IMG/VR virus record: IMGVR_UViG_3300037502_001976 | Span: 1-20,519 of that record | Source of the DNA: a virus | Direction: 5' to 3' (one strand) | Length of the DNA: 20,519 bases | In this document: one piece after another, positions 1 to 7,090 of the stretch | Layout: each line of letters opens with the position of its first letter | Position numbering within the stretch: the first letter of the stretch is position 1 | Made by a program: the position numbers and the translations under genes | Notes under the pieces: generated by a model | The model's database searches: none | The model's input: only the letters and a program-made list of their open reading frames with translations | Told to the model about the DNA's origin: nothing

Positions 1-132
1 TAATCTATTAAGTCTTTCAACAATACCAAAATAAGTCCAAACTGCCACAACGATAGCAGATACGATAGCCACTATATTTTTAATAGGTAGGGCCACACTT
101 GTTTGGTCACTTAATTTAAATTCACTGCTCAT
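1..132 (-). CDS. Small single-pass membrane protein (C-terminus cut by window edge)
   Basis: The ORF begins at ATG 132 and runs 44 codons without a stop to the left edge, so the C-terminus is missing. The N-terminus is hydrophilic (MSSEFKLSDQTS). Residues 16-37 form one hydrophobic segment ending in VWTYFGIVE, followed by the start of a charged region (ERLNRL). The ATG overlaps the stop of the zinc-ribbon gene as ATGA, so translation is probably coupled. Short phage proteins with a polar head, one transmembrane helix and a coiled-coil tail often act in lysis (holin or spanin-like) or at the membrane. I recall similar N-termini in marine phages but cannot assign a function. A gene is likely; the role is unknown. 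Confidence 0.72.
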   Translation of the reverse strand, partial: MSSEFKLSDQTSVALPIKNIVAIVSAIVVAVWTYFGIVERLNRL

Positions 133-362
133 TTTTCAACTGTTTCTGTCATTAAACCTATTCTTTTACTGTTTGTGATAGGAATATATTTTATAACTCC
201 ATTAACATATTGTTCTACTTCTTCACCGCACAGAGAACATCTGTAGAAATCTTTGTATAAGAATAACAAAGGTGATAGTAAATTGCAATAGGGACATATG
301 CCATGTTCTATTTTGGCATCTAATTTTAAAGCGCGTCTAATTCTTTTTAATTTTTTTGGCAT
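129..362 (-). CDS. Small zinc-ribbon protein
   Basis: This 77-aa basic protein carries two CxxC knuckles, CPYC (Cys23, Cys26) and CSLC (Cys42, Cys45), separated by 15 residues. That spacing is typical of a zinc ribbon. The first 20 residues are Lys/Arg-rich. Zinc ribbons usually bind nucleic acid or protein; here either is possible and no specific partner can be named. The start overlaps the end of the upstream 221-aa gene by 26 bases and the stop overlaps the next ATG as ATGA, placing it inside the replication operon downstream of DNA polymerase. The zinc-binding fold is well supported by the motif; the function is inference. Confidence 0.8.
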   Translation of the reverse strand: MPKKLKRIRRALKLDAKIEHGICPYCNLLSPLLFLYKDFYRCSLCGEEVEQYVNGVIKYIPITNSKRIGLMTETVEK

Positions 363-1002
363 CTATGTCGTAGAACATATCATCAGAATCATCTGTCTTC
401 CAATCTTTATTTTCTACGTTCCACTCATTAGTTTGGACTTTATAATCCGGCCAATGTGTTGAAGTTGTAAAACTAGGAATACTCCACAAAATACGATTAT
501 TAGGCTGAATTGCAAAATTACCGTTATCAAGAGCCAAAATGTGAGCACACTTATGTTGATCGGGAATTTCAGAATGTTCAGTATCGATGATATTAGGTTC
601 CGGATGTGCCCAATCCACAGTGAATAAATATTCTCCATGATAAAACTTTTTGTTCTTACCTAAATATCTACAACGTTGTCCTACTAAAAAATCAAAAGTA
701 GTAACAGCAGGATAATAACTAAATGAATTCCACAACTCAAGATCGTCGAGAGTCTGATGTTCCATTTGTGATTGATGCACAGTACCGCTGTTTCTTCTTT
801 GAATAAAAGCAGAGATAGGAAGCCTCCAGTATATTGCACCATTCGTAAGTAAAGCATGAAATAAGATTGCACGCCCCGGAATACTTGCAATAGCAAAGAC
901 CACACAATCTTCAGTTTCGCCTTGATGTTCTCGTAAGTCATATAAATATTCTCTCCTTATTTTACAGTATATGGGTGGTATATTAGCATTTAAATAAGAC
1001 AT
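337..1002 (-). CDS. Conserved phage protein of unknown function, 221 aa
   Basis: I do not recognise a named domain. The protein is soluble, rich in aromatic residues (many Trp, Tyr and Phe) and ends in a charged tail (DSDDMFYDIDAKKIKKN). It has no signal peptide or membrane helix. Short blocks such as GRAILFHALLTNGAIYWRLP and the WNSFSYYPAVT region look like conserved beta-rich core segments. It sits 6 bases downstream of the polymerase stop codon and its 3' end overlaps the zinc-ribbon gene by 26 bases, so it belongs to the replication operon and may act in DNA or nucleotide metabolism. No clear Shine-Dalgarno precedes the ATG; coupling to the polymerase gene is likely. Confidence 0.75.
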   Translation of the reverse strand: MSYLNANIPPIYCKIRREYLYDLREHQGETEDCVVFAIASIPGRAILFHALLTNGAIYWRLPISAFIQRRNSGTVHQSQMEHQTLDDLELWNSFSYYPAVTTFDFLVGQRCRYLGKNKKFYHGEYLFTVDWAHPEPNIIDTEHSEIPDQHKCAHILALDNGNFAIQPNNRILWSIPSFTTSTHWPDYKVQTNEWNVENKDWKTDDSDDMFYDIDAKKIKKN

Positions 1003-1008
1003 TGAAAG

Positions 1009-2871
1009 CTATTTTATTGAACCCCAATCATCACCATATTCAAAATCAACTTTATTAGGTATTTCTAATTTAATTGCTGATTCCATTATTTCTACTATTT
1101 GTTTTGCATGGTCACTAGATTCAACAGATATATCTAATTCATCGTGAACTTGTATATGAGGTACAATACCAGCTTCACTCAATGCAATGATAGACATTTT
1201 AGTCATATCAGCAGCTGATCCTTGTATTAATCTATTTAATGCTTTGTATGTTCCTGCTCTTTTAATTCCAGGACCATATTCTTTTATTGCATCAGCATGT
1301 TTTTTAGGAATGCCAGCACCAAAAGTCATTGGCTCCCACATATCAAAATGACAAAGTCTTCCACCAATTGTTCTTATCTTACCATAATCATCTGCTCTTC
1401 TTGATACCGCTTGCATTAATTGTTTTATGAATGGAGCTTTAGCATGATATTGAGCAATTAGTTTTTCTGCTGCTTCTTTCATTAAACCTAACTCTGCCAT
1501 TAATTTGTTTTTACCCATACCATACATTAATCCAAGATTAATTGTTTTAGCTTGTGATCTTTCAATACCAGCCATCTTTGCAACTGCTGCATGGAAATCT
1601 GCTTCCCCTGCTTCATATGCTTCTGCAATTTCACTAATGCCATCAAGTTTTTGTAGTTTAGCATAATGAATTAATATTCTTGGTTCTTGTTGTGAATAGT
1701 CAAATACACCCCACTTGTGATTTTCTTCTGGAATAAATATTGATCTAATCATTGGACCTAATTCTTTATGTCTTACGGGAATCTGTTGTAAGTTTGGATT
1801 AGACATTGAGAATCTTCCTGTAACAGTTCCACCATCATCAGATCGTATTTGATTTATATCTGCATGTATTCTTCCGTTGTAAGAATGTTTTACAATCGTA
1901 TCTATAAAAGTTGTATGCGCTTTGTTTATCTCTCTTGCGTTTGCAATTGATTGTGCAAGTTCATGAGGATGATTTGCTAAAAAGTTTCTAGTAAAACTCG
2001 GAGCTCCTGTTTTTTCTGTTTTGTCGTATGGAAGTTTGAGTGCATCAAATGCTTTAGCAATAGATGCTGCAGCCCATAATTCTACATTAACTCCTGTTAA
2101 CTCCTTGATTTTAAATAACAATTTCTTTTCTTGATCTATAAGATTATTCTTAATTTTAGAAGCTTTTTCTAAATCAACTCTTACACCTTTGAATCTCATA
2201 TCAACAAGACATGGAAATAATTTTGTCTCCATATCAAAGATTGTCCATAAATCTTGATCAGATAATTCTACTTTCATTCTGTGCCAAAGTTTTAAAGTTG
2301 ATTCAGCATCTCTTTCTGCATACTGACCAACATACATAGATGGAAGTTTCCACATATCTTTTTTAGCATCGATACCATATTCTCTTGCAGCTGCTTGTAA
2401 TACTGCTTCATCTTTACTTATTCCTGCATATTCTTTTGCAAGATCATTTAATCTAAAGCTCCATCTATTTTCATTTACAAGTGATGCAGCAATCATTGTG
2501 TCTACAACTTTTGCAGGAGGTTTAATACCTGATGATCTTAACCAACAGATATCATACATTGCATTGTGAAATATAAATGTAGCATCTTGTTTAAATAAAT
2601 TTTGTAACCAATTTAAAACTAACTTCTTATCCATGTTACCACCACCATCATGAGCTATTGGATAATATGCGGACCATCCTTCTACTGCTACTGATACACC
2701 TACAATATGACCACGACCAACCACGTTCCCCGATCCGCGTTCAGTTAACTCTGGATCACAGGTCTCTAAATCCACTGCGATTTCCTTATGACCTTGTAAG
2801 TCTTTTAATTCTTCTGGTACCACCCATTCTGTTTGTGGTGTAAATAATATTTGTTGAAATGTTCGTGTCAT
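1009..2871 (-). CDS. polA: Family A DNA polymerase with 3'-5' exonuclease domain
   Basis: This is the phage replicative DNA polymerase (Pol I/T7 gp5 type, 620 aa). Residues 30-200 form the DnaQ-like proofreading domain: exo I DLET (34-37), exo II FHNAMYD (101-107) and exo III YAERD (184-188). The polymerase domain follows. Motif A is DYSQQE (391-396), with catalytic Asp391. Motif B carries Arg438, Lys442 and Tyr450. Motif C is HDE (576-578), with catalytic Asp577. All catalytic acids are present and there is no 5' nuclease domain, as usual for phage enzymes. Lys442 aligns with E. coli Lys758, so Leu446 occupies the Phe762 position. The start codon overlaps the DUF3310 stop as ATGA, and the gene is expressed with the helicase and primase upstream. 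Confidence 0.97.
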   Translation of the reverse strand: MTRTFQQILFTPQTEWVVPEELKDLQGHKEIAVDLETCDPELTERGSGNVVGRGHIVGVSVAVEGWSAYYPIAHDGGGNMDKKLVLNWLQNLFKQDATFIFHNAMYDICWLRSSGIKPPAKVVDTMIAASLVNENRWSFRLNDLAKEYAGISKDEAVLQAAAREYGIDAKKDMWKLPSMYVGQYAERDAESTLKLWHRMKVELSDQDLWTIFDMETKLFPCLVDMRFKGVRVDLEKASKIKNNLIDQEKKLLFKIKELTGVNVELWAAASIAKAFDALKLPYDKTEKTGAPSFTRNFLANHPHELAQSIANAREINKAHTTFIDTIVKHSYNGRIHADINQIRSDDGGTVTGRFSMSNPNLQQIPVRHKELGPMIRSIFIPEENHKWGVFDYSQQEPRILIHYAKLQKLDGISEIAEAYEAGEADFHAAVAKMAGIERSQAKTINLGLMYGMGKNKLMAELGLMKEAAEKLIAQYHAKAPFIKQLMQAVSRRADDYGKIRTIGGRLCHFDMWEPMTFGAGIPKKHADAIKEYGPGIKRAGTYKALNRLIQGSAADMTKMSIIALSEAGIVPHIQVHDELDISVESSDHAKQIVEIMESAIKLEIPNKVDFEYGDDWGSIK

Positions 2872-3086
2872 TTATCTTTATAATCTCTTTCTAATATCAT
2901 TTCCAAATAGTGCATCGCTTTTAATATATCTTCTTTCTTACCTTTTAATCGGTGACGACAGATATATTTAATTGCATTACCTTCAGCGAATGGTAATTTA
3001 TTTTCGTTTATGAATATAGATGGCTGTATCTTCATTAATTTATAATGTTTACCACCAACTTGTTTAAAGAATGTTTTGTTTGTCAT
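2868..3086 (-). CDS. DUF3310 family protein (T7 gp1.7-like)
   Basis: The 72-aa protein has the DUF3310 signature: VGGKHYK near the N-terminus, a KIQPSIFI segment, EGNAIKYICRHRLKGK in the middle, then a helix with AMHYLEMIL. DUF3310 proteins are small phage proteins related to T7 gp1.7, which has been linked to nucleotide kinase activity on dGMP/dTMP. Whether this shorter member has that activity is unknown. It lies between helicase and polymerase genes and overlaps both by 4 bases (ATGA at each end), so the three should be made from one coupled message. A role in nucleotide supply or replication fits this position. Confidence 0.88.
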   Translation of the reverse strand: MTNKTFFKQVGGKHYKLMKIQPSIFINENKLPFAEGNAIKYICRHRLKGKKEDILKAMHYLEMILERDYKDK

Positions 3087-4591
3087 ATCAAATATGCGCG
3101 ATCAAAGTTCTTTGGATCTACAATATGTAATTCTTTCTTTGCTCTTGTAAAAGCAGTGTAATACAAACGATGTAAATCATCAGGATCTGTTTCGCTTTGT
3201 TTAATTGCAGCAGCTGTTAAATCTAATAGAACACAAATATTATCTCGTTCGCCACCTTTGAACGCGTGGATTGTTGACATAAGAATACGTGGAGTCTTAT
3301 TTATCTTCTCACCATTTGCTCTCATATTACGAATATAATTTTCAGTAATTGTGTCTACACCTTCAAATGATTCATACCATACTTTATCAGTAAGTAAACC
3401 ATGATTTTTAATACAGTCTTGTATTAAATACTTTTGTTCAACTTTCAATGTTTTAGCATCTCTGTATCCAGGAACTACATTGGCACCTAAATATTTATAT
3501 ATATTTTTTATCTGTATATAATTTAATGGTGTACCATTTCTAAAATCTTCCCAATTACTTAATGCCAGTAATAATTCTAATGATAAAGAATTAACTCCTT
3601 TATATTGATAATACCAACCTTGTAATTCACACAATTCTTTTACATCATCTAAAAAGTAGTTAGCTGAAGCAAGAACAGTCCATTCTCCTTTGGACATATC
3701 TAACTGTGTAATATCAGTATAGTATCTTAAAATACCTGTTTCTTGACGTGGTTTATAATCTTTTTGATATCTATTCTTAACTTTAGATATAATCCTTTGT
3801 GATAATTCGTGTATAGGACCACCAGGAATACGATAAGATTGATTAAGCGTCCTGATCTCGTCTACCTCATCTTTTAAGGCTATAAAGTGATCTACATCGG
3901 CCCCAGCCCATTTAAAAATGGCTTGATCATCGTCTCCTGCAATATAAGTCTTTTCAGCTTTATTCCAAATACATCTAACCATTTCCCATTGCAAATGAGA
4001 TAAGTCTTGTGCTTCATCTATAAATAATACTTTAAGTTTAGGAGCTATGTCTTTCTCAATAAAATCCTCTAATAAATCTGTAAAATCTTTTAATCCTTTT
4101 TCTTTTTTGAATCGTTTTAATTCTTGGTCTATTAAAAACAATGTATCTCTTTCTATATCTAATAGGTTTCTTCTTGAATCATAGCATTCCATTAAATCAA
4201 TCTTCTTAACTCTTGCTGTATTAATAATGGTTAAATATTCATTGTCAGAATTAAAGATACCATCTTCATTAGAATAAGATGCAGTCTTAATTGGTATATT
4301 ACATTTTAATCCAAACTCTCTATAATCTTCTGGGTTCATCATTCTATCTCTAGACATACTTAATAATTTGAATGCAAGTGAATGCAATGTCTTAAAATAA
4401 ATTAAATCATGTTCAGGACTTAACCCAAATTTTTCAGATGCTCTTGTTGCAGCTTCTTTTGCAGCCTTCTTGGTAAAAGAAAAATAACCTATCTCTCTTG
4501 GTTTAATTCCTTGTTTAATAAATTCATCTACCAAGTTTAACAATGTTGTTGTCTTTCCTGTTCCAGGTGGACCTAGTATTATTGTCTTCAT
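3083..4591 (-). CDS. SF1 DNA helicase, UvrD/PcrA-like
   Basis: This ATP-dependent DNA helicase has 502 aa. Walker A is GPPGTGKT (7-14), Walker B is FIDEAQD (190-196), motif III is AGDDDQAIFKWAG (218-230), motif IV is QSYR (251-254), motif V is STIHAFKGGE (439-448), and motif VI lies in YYTAFTRAKKEL (477-488). These order and spell as in UvrD/Rep/PcrA enzymes, which translocate 3'-5' on single-stranded DNA. It is shorter than cellular UvrD (about 700 aa), and Walker A begins at residue 7, so the N-terminal Q-motif is absent. The start is secure: there is an in-frame TAA just upstream and an AGGAGG site 10 bases before the ATG. It may unwind DNA at the fork with the primase and polymerase, or act in recombination. 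Confidence 0.94.
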   Translation of the reverse strand: MKTIILGPPGTGKTTTLLNLVDEFIKQGIKPREIGYFSFTKKAAKEAATRASEKFGLSPEHDLIYFKTLHSLAFKLLSMSRDRMMNPEDYREFGLKCNIPIKTASYSNEDGIFNSDNEYLTIINTARVKKIDLMECYDSRRNLLDIERDTLFLIDQELKRFKKEKGLKDFTDLLEDFIEKDIAPKLKVLFIDEAQDLSHLQWEMVRCIWNKAEKTYIAGDDDQAIFKWAGADVDHFIALKDEVDEIRTLNQSYRIPGGPIHELSQRIISKVKNRYQKDYKPRQETGILRYYTDITQLDMSKGEWTVLASANYFLDDVKELCELQGWYYQYKGVNSLSLELLLALSNWEDFRNGTPLNYIQIKNIYKYLGANVVPGYRDAKTLKVEQKYLIQDCIKNHGLLTDKVWYESFEGVDTITENYIRNMRANGEKINKTPRILMSTIHAFKGGERDNICVLLDLTAAAIKQSETDPDDLHRLYYTAFTRAKKELHIVDPKNFDRAYLI

Positions 4592-4691
4592 ATTTCTTTA
4601 ACCTCCTTTCTAATATTTCTTTTTGCAATTTTACTTTTTCATATTGTTCTTTTAACAATCTGTATTTTAAAAACCAATTAATACCTATCAT
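4524..4691 (-). CDS. Small coiled-coil ORF overlapping the helicase start
   Basis: A 55-codon ORF fills the space between primase and helicase. Its ATG (4691) shares one base with the primase stop (TAATG), and AGGAG lies 11 bases upstream. The first 35 residues, starting MIGINWFLKYRLLKEQYEKV, are a plausible amphipathic or coiled-coil helix with a hydrophobic start (IGINWFL) and alternating Lys/Glu/Leu. The last 22 codons overlap the helicase gene in another frame and look random (Asn/Arg-rich), so either the overlap is tolerated or the functional part is the N-terminal helix. It may instead serve mainly to carry ribosomes to the helicase start. No family recognised. Confidence 0.5.
   Translation of the reverse strand: MIGINWFLKYRLLKEQYEKVKLQKEILERRLKKYEDNNTRSTWNRKDNNIVKLGR
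4602..4607 (-). promoter_or_regulatory. Strong ribosome binding site of the SF1 helicase gene
   Basis: On the minus strand AGGAGG lies 10 bases before ATG 4591, inside the 3' half of the small coiled-coil ORF. It is one of the few full Shine-Dalgarno matches in the window, and with the in-frame TAA just upstream it fixes the helicase start. Confidence 0.8.
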
Positions 4692-6244
4692 TAAAAATGT
4701 TGCTCCTGATATTTAGTTGGTGATACTGTTGTATTAATTTTTTTCATTGTTCTAATCTTAACTAATCTAGGTTGTTGACCTTTGATTCTAACTCTTGATT
4801 CTTCTACAAATATTCCATCTGCCTTTAATGATGTAATTAAATTTCCTGTCTTTGCCTTATCCATTTCCCAATGATTCTTTTTACAAAAGTTATAAAAGTC
4901 TTCCATTCTAAAGTATGTAAATTCTCTTTTATCATCTGTGTATGGAAGTTTATTAAAGATATCATCCATCGTTCTTGCATTCTGTCTATTCGTAGTCCAA
5001 TCTTGTAACAATGAAATGAGTTGATTTTTAGGATCCAATGATTCTAAAGGTTGAACTGTTTCTAACTTATCCATTAAAGGTTTTAGATAAAACTCTCTCC
5101 AATCTTTTTCTTTTAATTTAGGTACTAATAAATCTGCTTTCTCTAACATTGCTAATGAGAATAATGCAGGACTAGCTAATTGTTCAGCTTTCAATTCAAC
5201 TCTCTTTTGTTTTTTATCTTCTGTTTCCTCTCCTATATCTAAAAAGTATTGTGGTGGATTAGAATTGTATTTAGTTAAATTTCCAAGTTTAGGCATCATT
5301 TCTCCTCCATCTCCTACACCAAATTTTCTAGTTCTACATAAAGATGGATTACAAACATCTACAATTGGAGGAAGTTTGCATCTATATTTATCGTAACCTT
5401 TTCTACCAATGGATTTTAATAATTGCTGTACTTCTCCATTTGGTAATGGCGGAGACATGTACTTTAAGTTAGCTGCAACGACTTTATCTTGCCAAGAATC
5501 TGGATCAGATTGTTTAAAATATATGGCAATATTAAACAATGAGTTATTTCTAGATCCTTCGCCAAAGCCGTCGCGAGCTAATCTATTTAAACATGGAGGC
5601 CCATCTTTAAATACTTCTTCTACCTTTTCTTCTTTGATTTCAATTTTTTCAACTTCTTCCCTGCTGCGCGCATAAATATCATAGAGCTTATAAAATTCCT
5701 CAAGTGACATAGCGGAGCCATTATCGTCGAACGCATATCTCAATCCTTTCTCTTGGTTATGGTATGGGAGATTTAAAAAATTACCTGTGTCCCCACGTTC
5801 CACAAGTATTTCAGTTTGTTTAGGAAATATTTCAACACCTGAATATCCTAATCCTTCTGAAATTTTTTTAAGTGTAGTTTGCATCAATGATGCAGGTATA
5901 AATTCTTTGGTGAATAAAAATACGTGTGCTCCTCCAGATTTAGATCTGAATACTATTAACGGAAGTTTTAAACTTCTTATTTTCTGTACTAATTCTTTGT
6001 GTTTAAGATTATACTGATCAATATCAATACAACCCCACTTACAATTATTTTGTTCATTAATGGGAATAATACCCAAAGCAGGATCAACACCATTAAGGTG
6101 GTCTTCCCAAAGGTTATCCGTGATCGGCTTTCTAACAATGAATGCTTTTCCTTTTTGTTTTCCATTCTCTCCACGTTCCCCTTTTTGATATTGTCCGTAT
6201 GCACTTTGCAGTCCACTAAATATTTCCTTAAATTTTTCTTTCAT
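4691..6244 (-). CDS. AEP-type DNA primase with PriL-like C-terminal region
   Basis: This 517-aa protein looks like an archaeo-eukaryotic primase (AEP). The N-terminal catalytic part shows the metal-binding IDID motif (73-76), an SGGAHVF block (103-109) containing His107, and VEIFPKQTE (137-145), matching the hDhD, sxH and third-motif order of AEP enzymes. Residues 212-310 begin PPCLNRLARDGFGEGSRNN and carry Cys218, Cys289, Cys298 and Cys303. This resembles the four-Cys helical domain of the large primase subunit PriL, which binds an iron-sulphur cluster. The C-terminal 120 residues look like a winged helix (region 450-510). It would make primers for the family A polymerase. The gene follows the SSB-like gene; no clear Shine-Dalgarno precedes ATG 6244. 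Confidence 0.87.
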   Translation of the reverse strand: MKEKFKEIFSGLQSAYGQYQKGERGENGKQKGKAFIVRKPITDNLWEDHLNGVDPALGIIPINEQNNCKWGCIDIDQYNLKHKELVQKIRSLKLPLIVFRSKSGGAHVFLFTKEFIPASLMQTTLKKISEGLGYSGVEIFPKQTEILVERGDTGNFLNLPYHNQEKGLRYAFDDNGSAMSLEEFYKLYDIYARSREEVEKIEIKEEKVEEVFKDGPPCLNRLARDGFGEGSRNNSLFNIAIYFKQSDPDSWQDKVVAANLKYMSPPLPNGEVQQLLKSIGRKGYDKYRCKLPPIVDVCNPSLCRTRKFGVGDGGEMMPKLGNLTKYNSNPPQYFLDIGEETEDKKQKRVELKAEQLASPALFSLAMLEKADLLVPKLKEKDWREFYLKPLMDKLETVQPLESLDPKNQLISLLQDWTTNRQNARTMDDIFNKLPYTDDKREFTYFRMEDFYNFCKKNHWEMDKAKTGNLITSLKADGIFVEESRVRIKGQQPRLVKIRTMKKINTTVSPTKYQEQHF

Positions 6245-6261
6245 GTTTTGCCATATTGTTT

Positions 6262-6283
6262 GGGGCCCGTATTACCGAGCCCC
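6262..6283 (-). other. GC-rich intercistronic hairpin upstream of the primase gene
   Basis: On the minus strand GGGGCTCG and CGGGCCCC form an 8-bp stem (one G-T pair) around a 6-base loop. It lies between the SSB-like gene (ends 6298) and the primase start (6244). No T-run follows, so it is not a classic terminator. A processing site, an mRNA-stability element or a partial attenuator that gives more SSB than primase are possible. It stands out because the surrounding DNA is strongly AT-rich. Confidence 0.6.
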
Positions 6284-6297
6284 GGTTATAGATTAAA

Positions 6298-7080
6298 CTA
6301 AAACGGCACGTTCTCGTTTACTCTCTCTTCTACATCAGCTCTTGTTTGCACCGATCCTCTTTTTACATCACCTGAAAAACCTTTTGCACTTAAGTACAAA
6401 GATTTATCTTTGGTTTCTAGAATTCGGTCTTGTGTTACTACCCAACCATACCAACTACCTTTATCATTTTTTTGTAAGTTAGATGATAAGTTGTATACAA
6501 CACCATGCATTGGAGGAACTGCAAATCCACCTTTACCGTCAGGGATCTGAACAGTTTTCATCATTGCGTTCCACTTCTTGCTCACATTAAGTTGAGTTGA
6601 TTTCATGGTAATTAAAGCTGGAGTATAACCACCTGCTTTAGTTTCCACCATTACATAGTAAGAAGCAGTCTCTTCTAAATAGTTACCATTTGGTAATCTA
6701 ATTTTAGATCCTTCTCTCTTACCTGTAGCTATCACTGGACTGTTTGGTGAGTGTAATGCAACAGGAGCTGCAGATCCTTCACCTCTTTCAGACCATTCTG
6801 GATAGTCTTTCTTATAGTAACAAGGAATAACTTTAATTCCTTTTTTACCATCATACAGTTCATTCGTAACTGTATTGTATATCATACCAGGTTTAGCACC
6901 TGTTACGTATTTAGAATCACCTTCAGTTACCTGTGGTGATAATTGTCCAAGGATTCTTATGAAAGGTAACGCAAGATCTTGTTGCGTCATGTTTTCAAAG
7001 CCTTTGTCTAGATCATCTCCAAACAAAGCTACAGAACCATTGGTTACTGGTTTTTTTACCATTGCTTCATTAGCCATCAT
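6298..7080 (-). CDS. Probable single-stranded DNA-binding protein
   Basis: The 260-aa soluble protein lies directly upstream of the primase in the replication operon. It ends in VEERVNENVPF, an acidic stretch capped by Pro-Phe. This is the hallmark of SSB and T7 gp2.5-like C-terminal tails that recruit other replication proteins. The middle is beta-rich with basic and aromatic residues (KVIPCYYKKDYPEW; YYVMVETKAGGY), compatible with an OB-like fold, though I cannot prove the fold by eye. GGAG lies 5 bases before ATG 7080 and 8 bases before the next ATG at 7077, so the true start may be 7077. SSB is an inference from tail and position. Confidence 0.62.
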   Translation of the reverse strand: MMANEAMVKKPVTNGSVALFGDDLDKGFENMTQQDLALPFIRILGQLSPQVTEGDSKYVTGAKPGMIYNTVTNELYDGKKGIKVIPCYYKKDYPEWSERGEGSAAPVALHSPNSPVIATGKREGSKIRLPNGNYLEETASYYVMVETKAGGYTPALITMKSTQLNVSKKWNAMMKTVQIPDGKGGFAVPPMHGVVYNLSSNLQKNDKGSWYGWVVTQDRILETKDKSLYLSAKGFSGDVKRGSVQTRADVEERVNENVPF

Positions 7081-7090
7081 CGTTTCTCCA

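Noticed and set aside
414-941. Two hydrophobic minus-strand frames (414-638 and 684-941) resembling membrane proteins
   Set aside because: Both are out-of-frame readings of the 221-aa gene; T-rich codon positions give Leu/Ile/Phe.
5409-5675. Plus-strand 88-codon open frame inside the primase gene
   Set aside because: Ser/Cys-rich antisense of a well-supported coding region, with no ribosome site or promoter.
4691-6244. Primase as part of a TOTE-type conflict system
   Set aside because: An AEP domain alone is not enough; the neighbours form an ordinary phage replication module without the other conflict-system parts.
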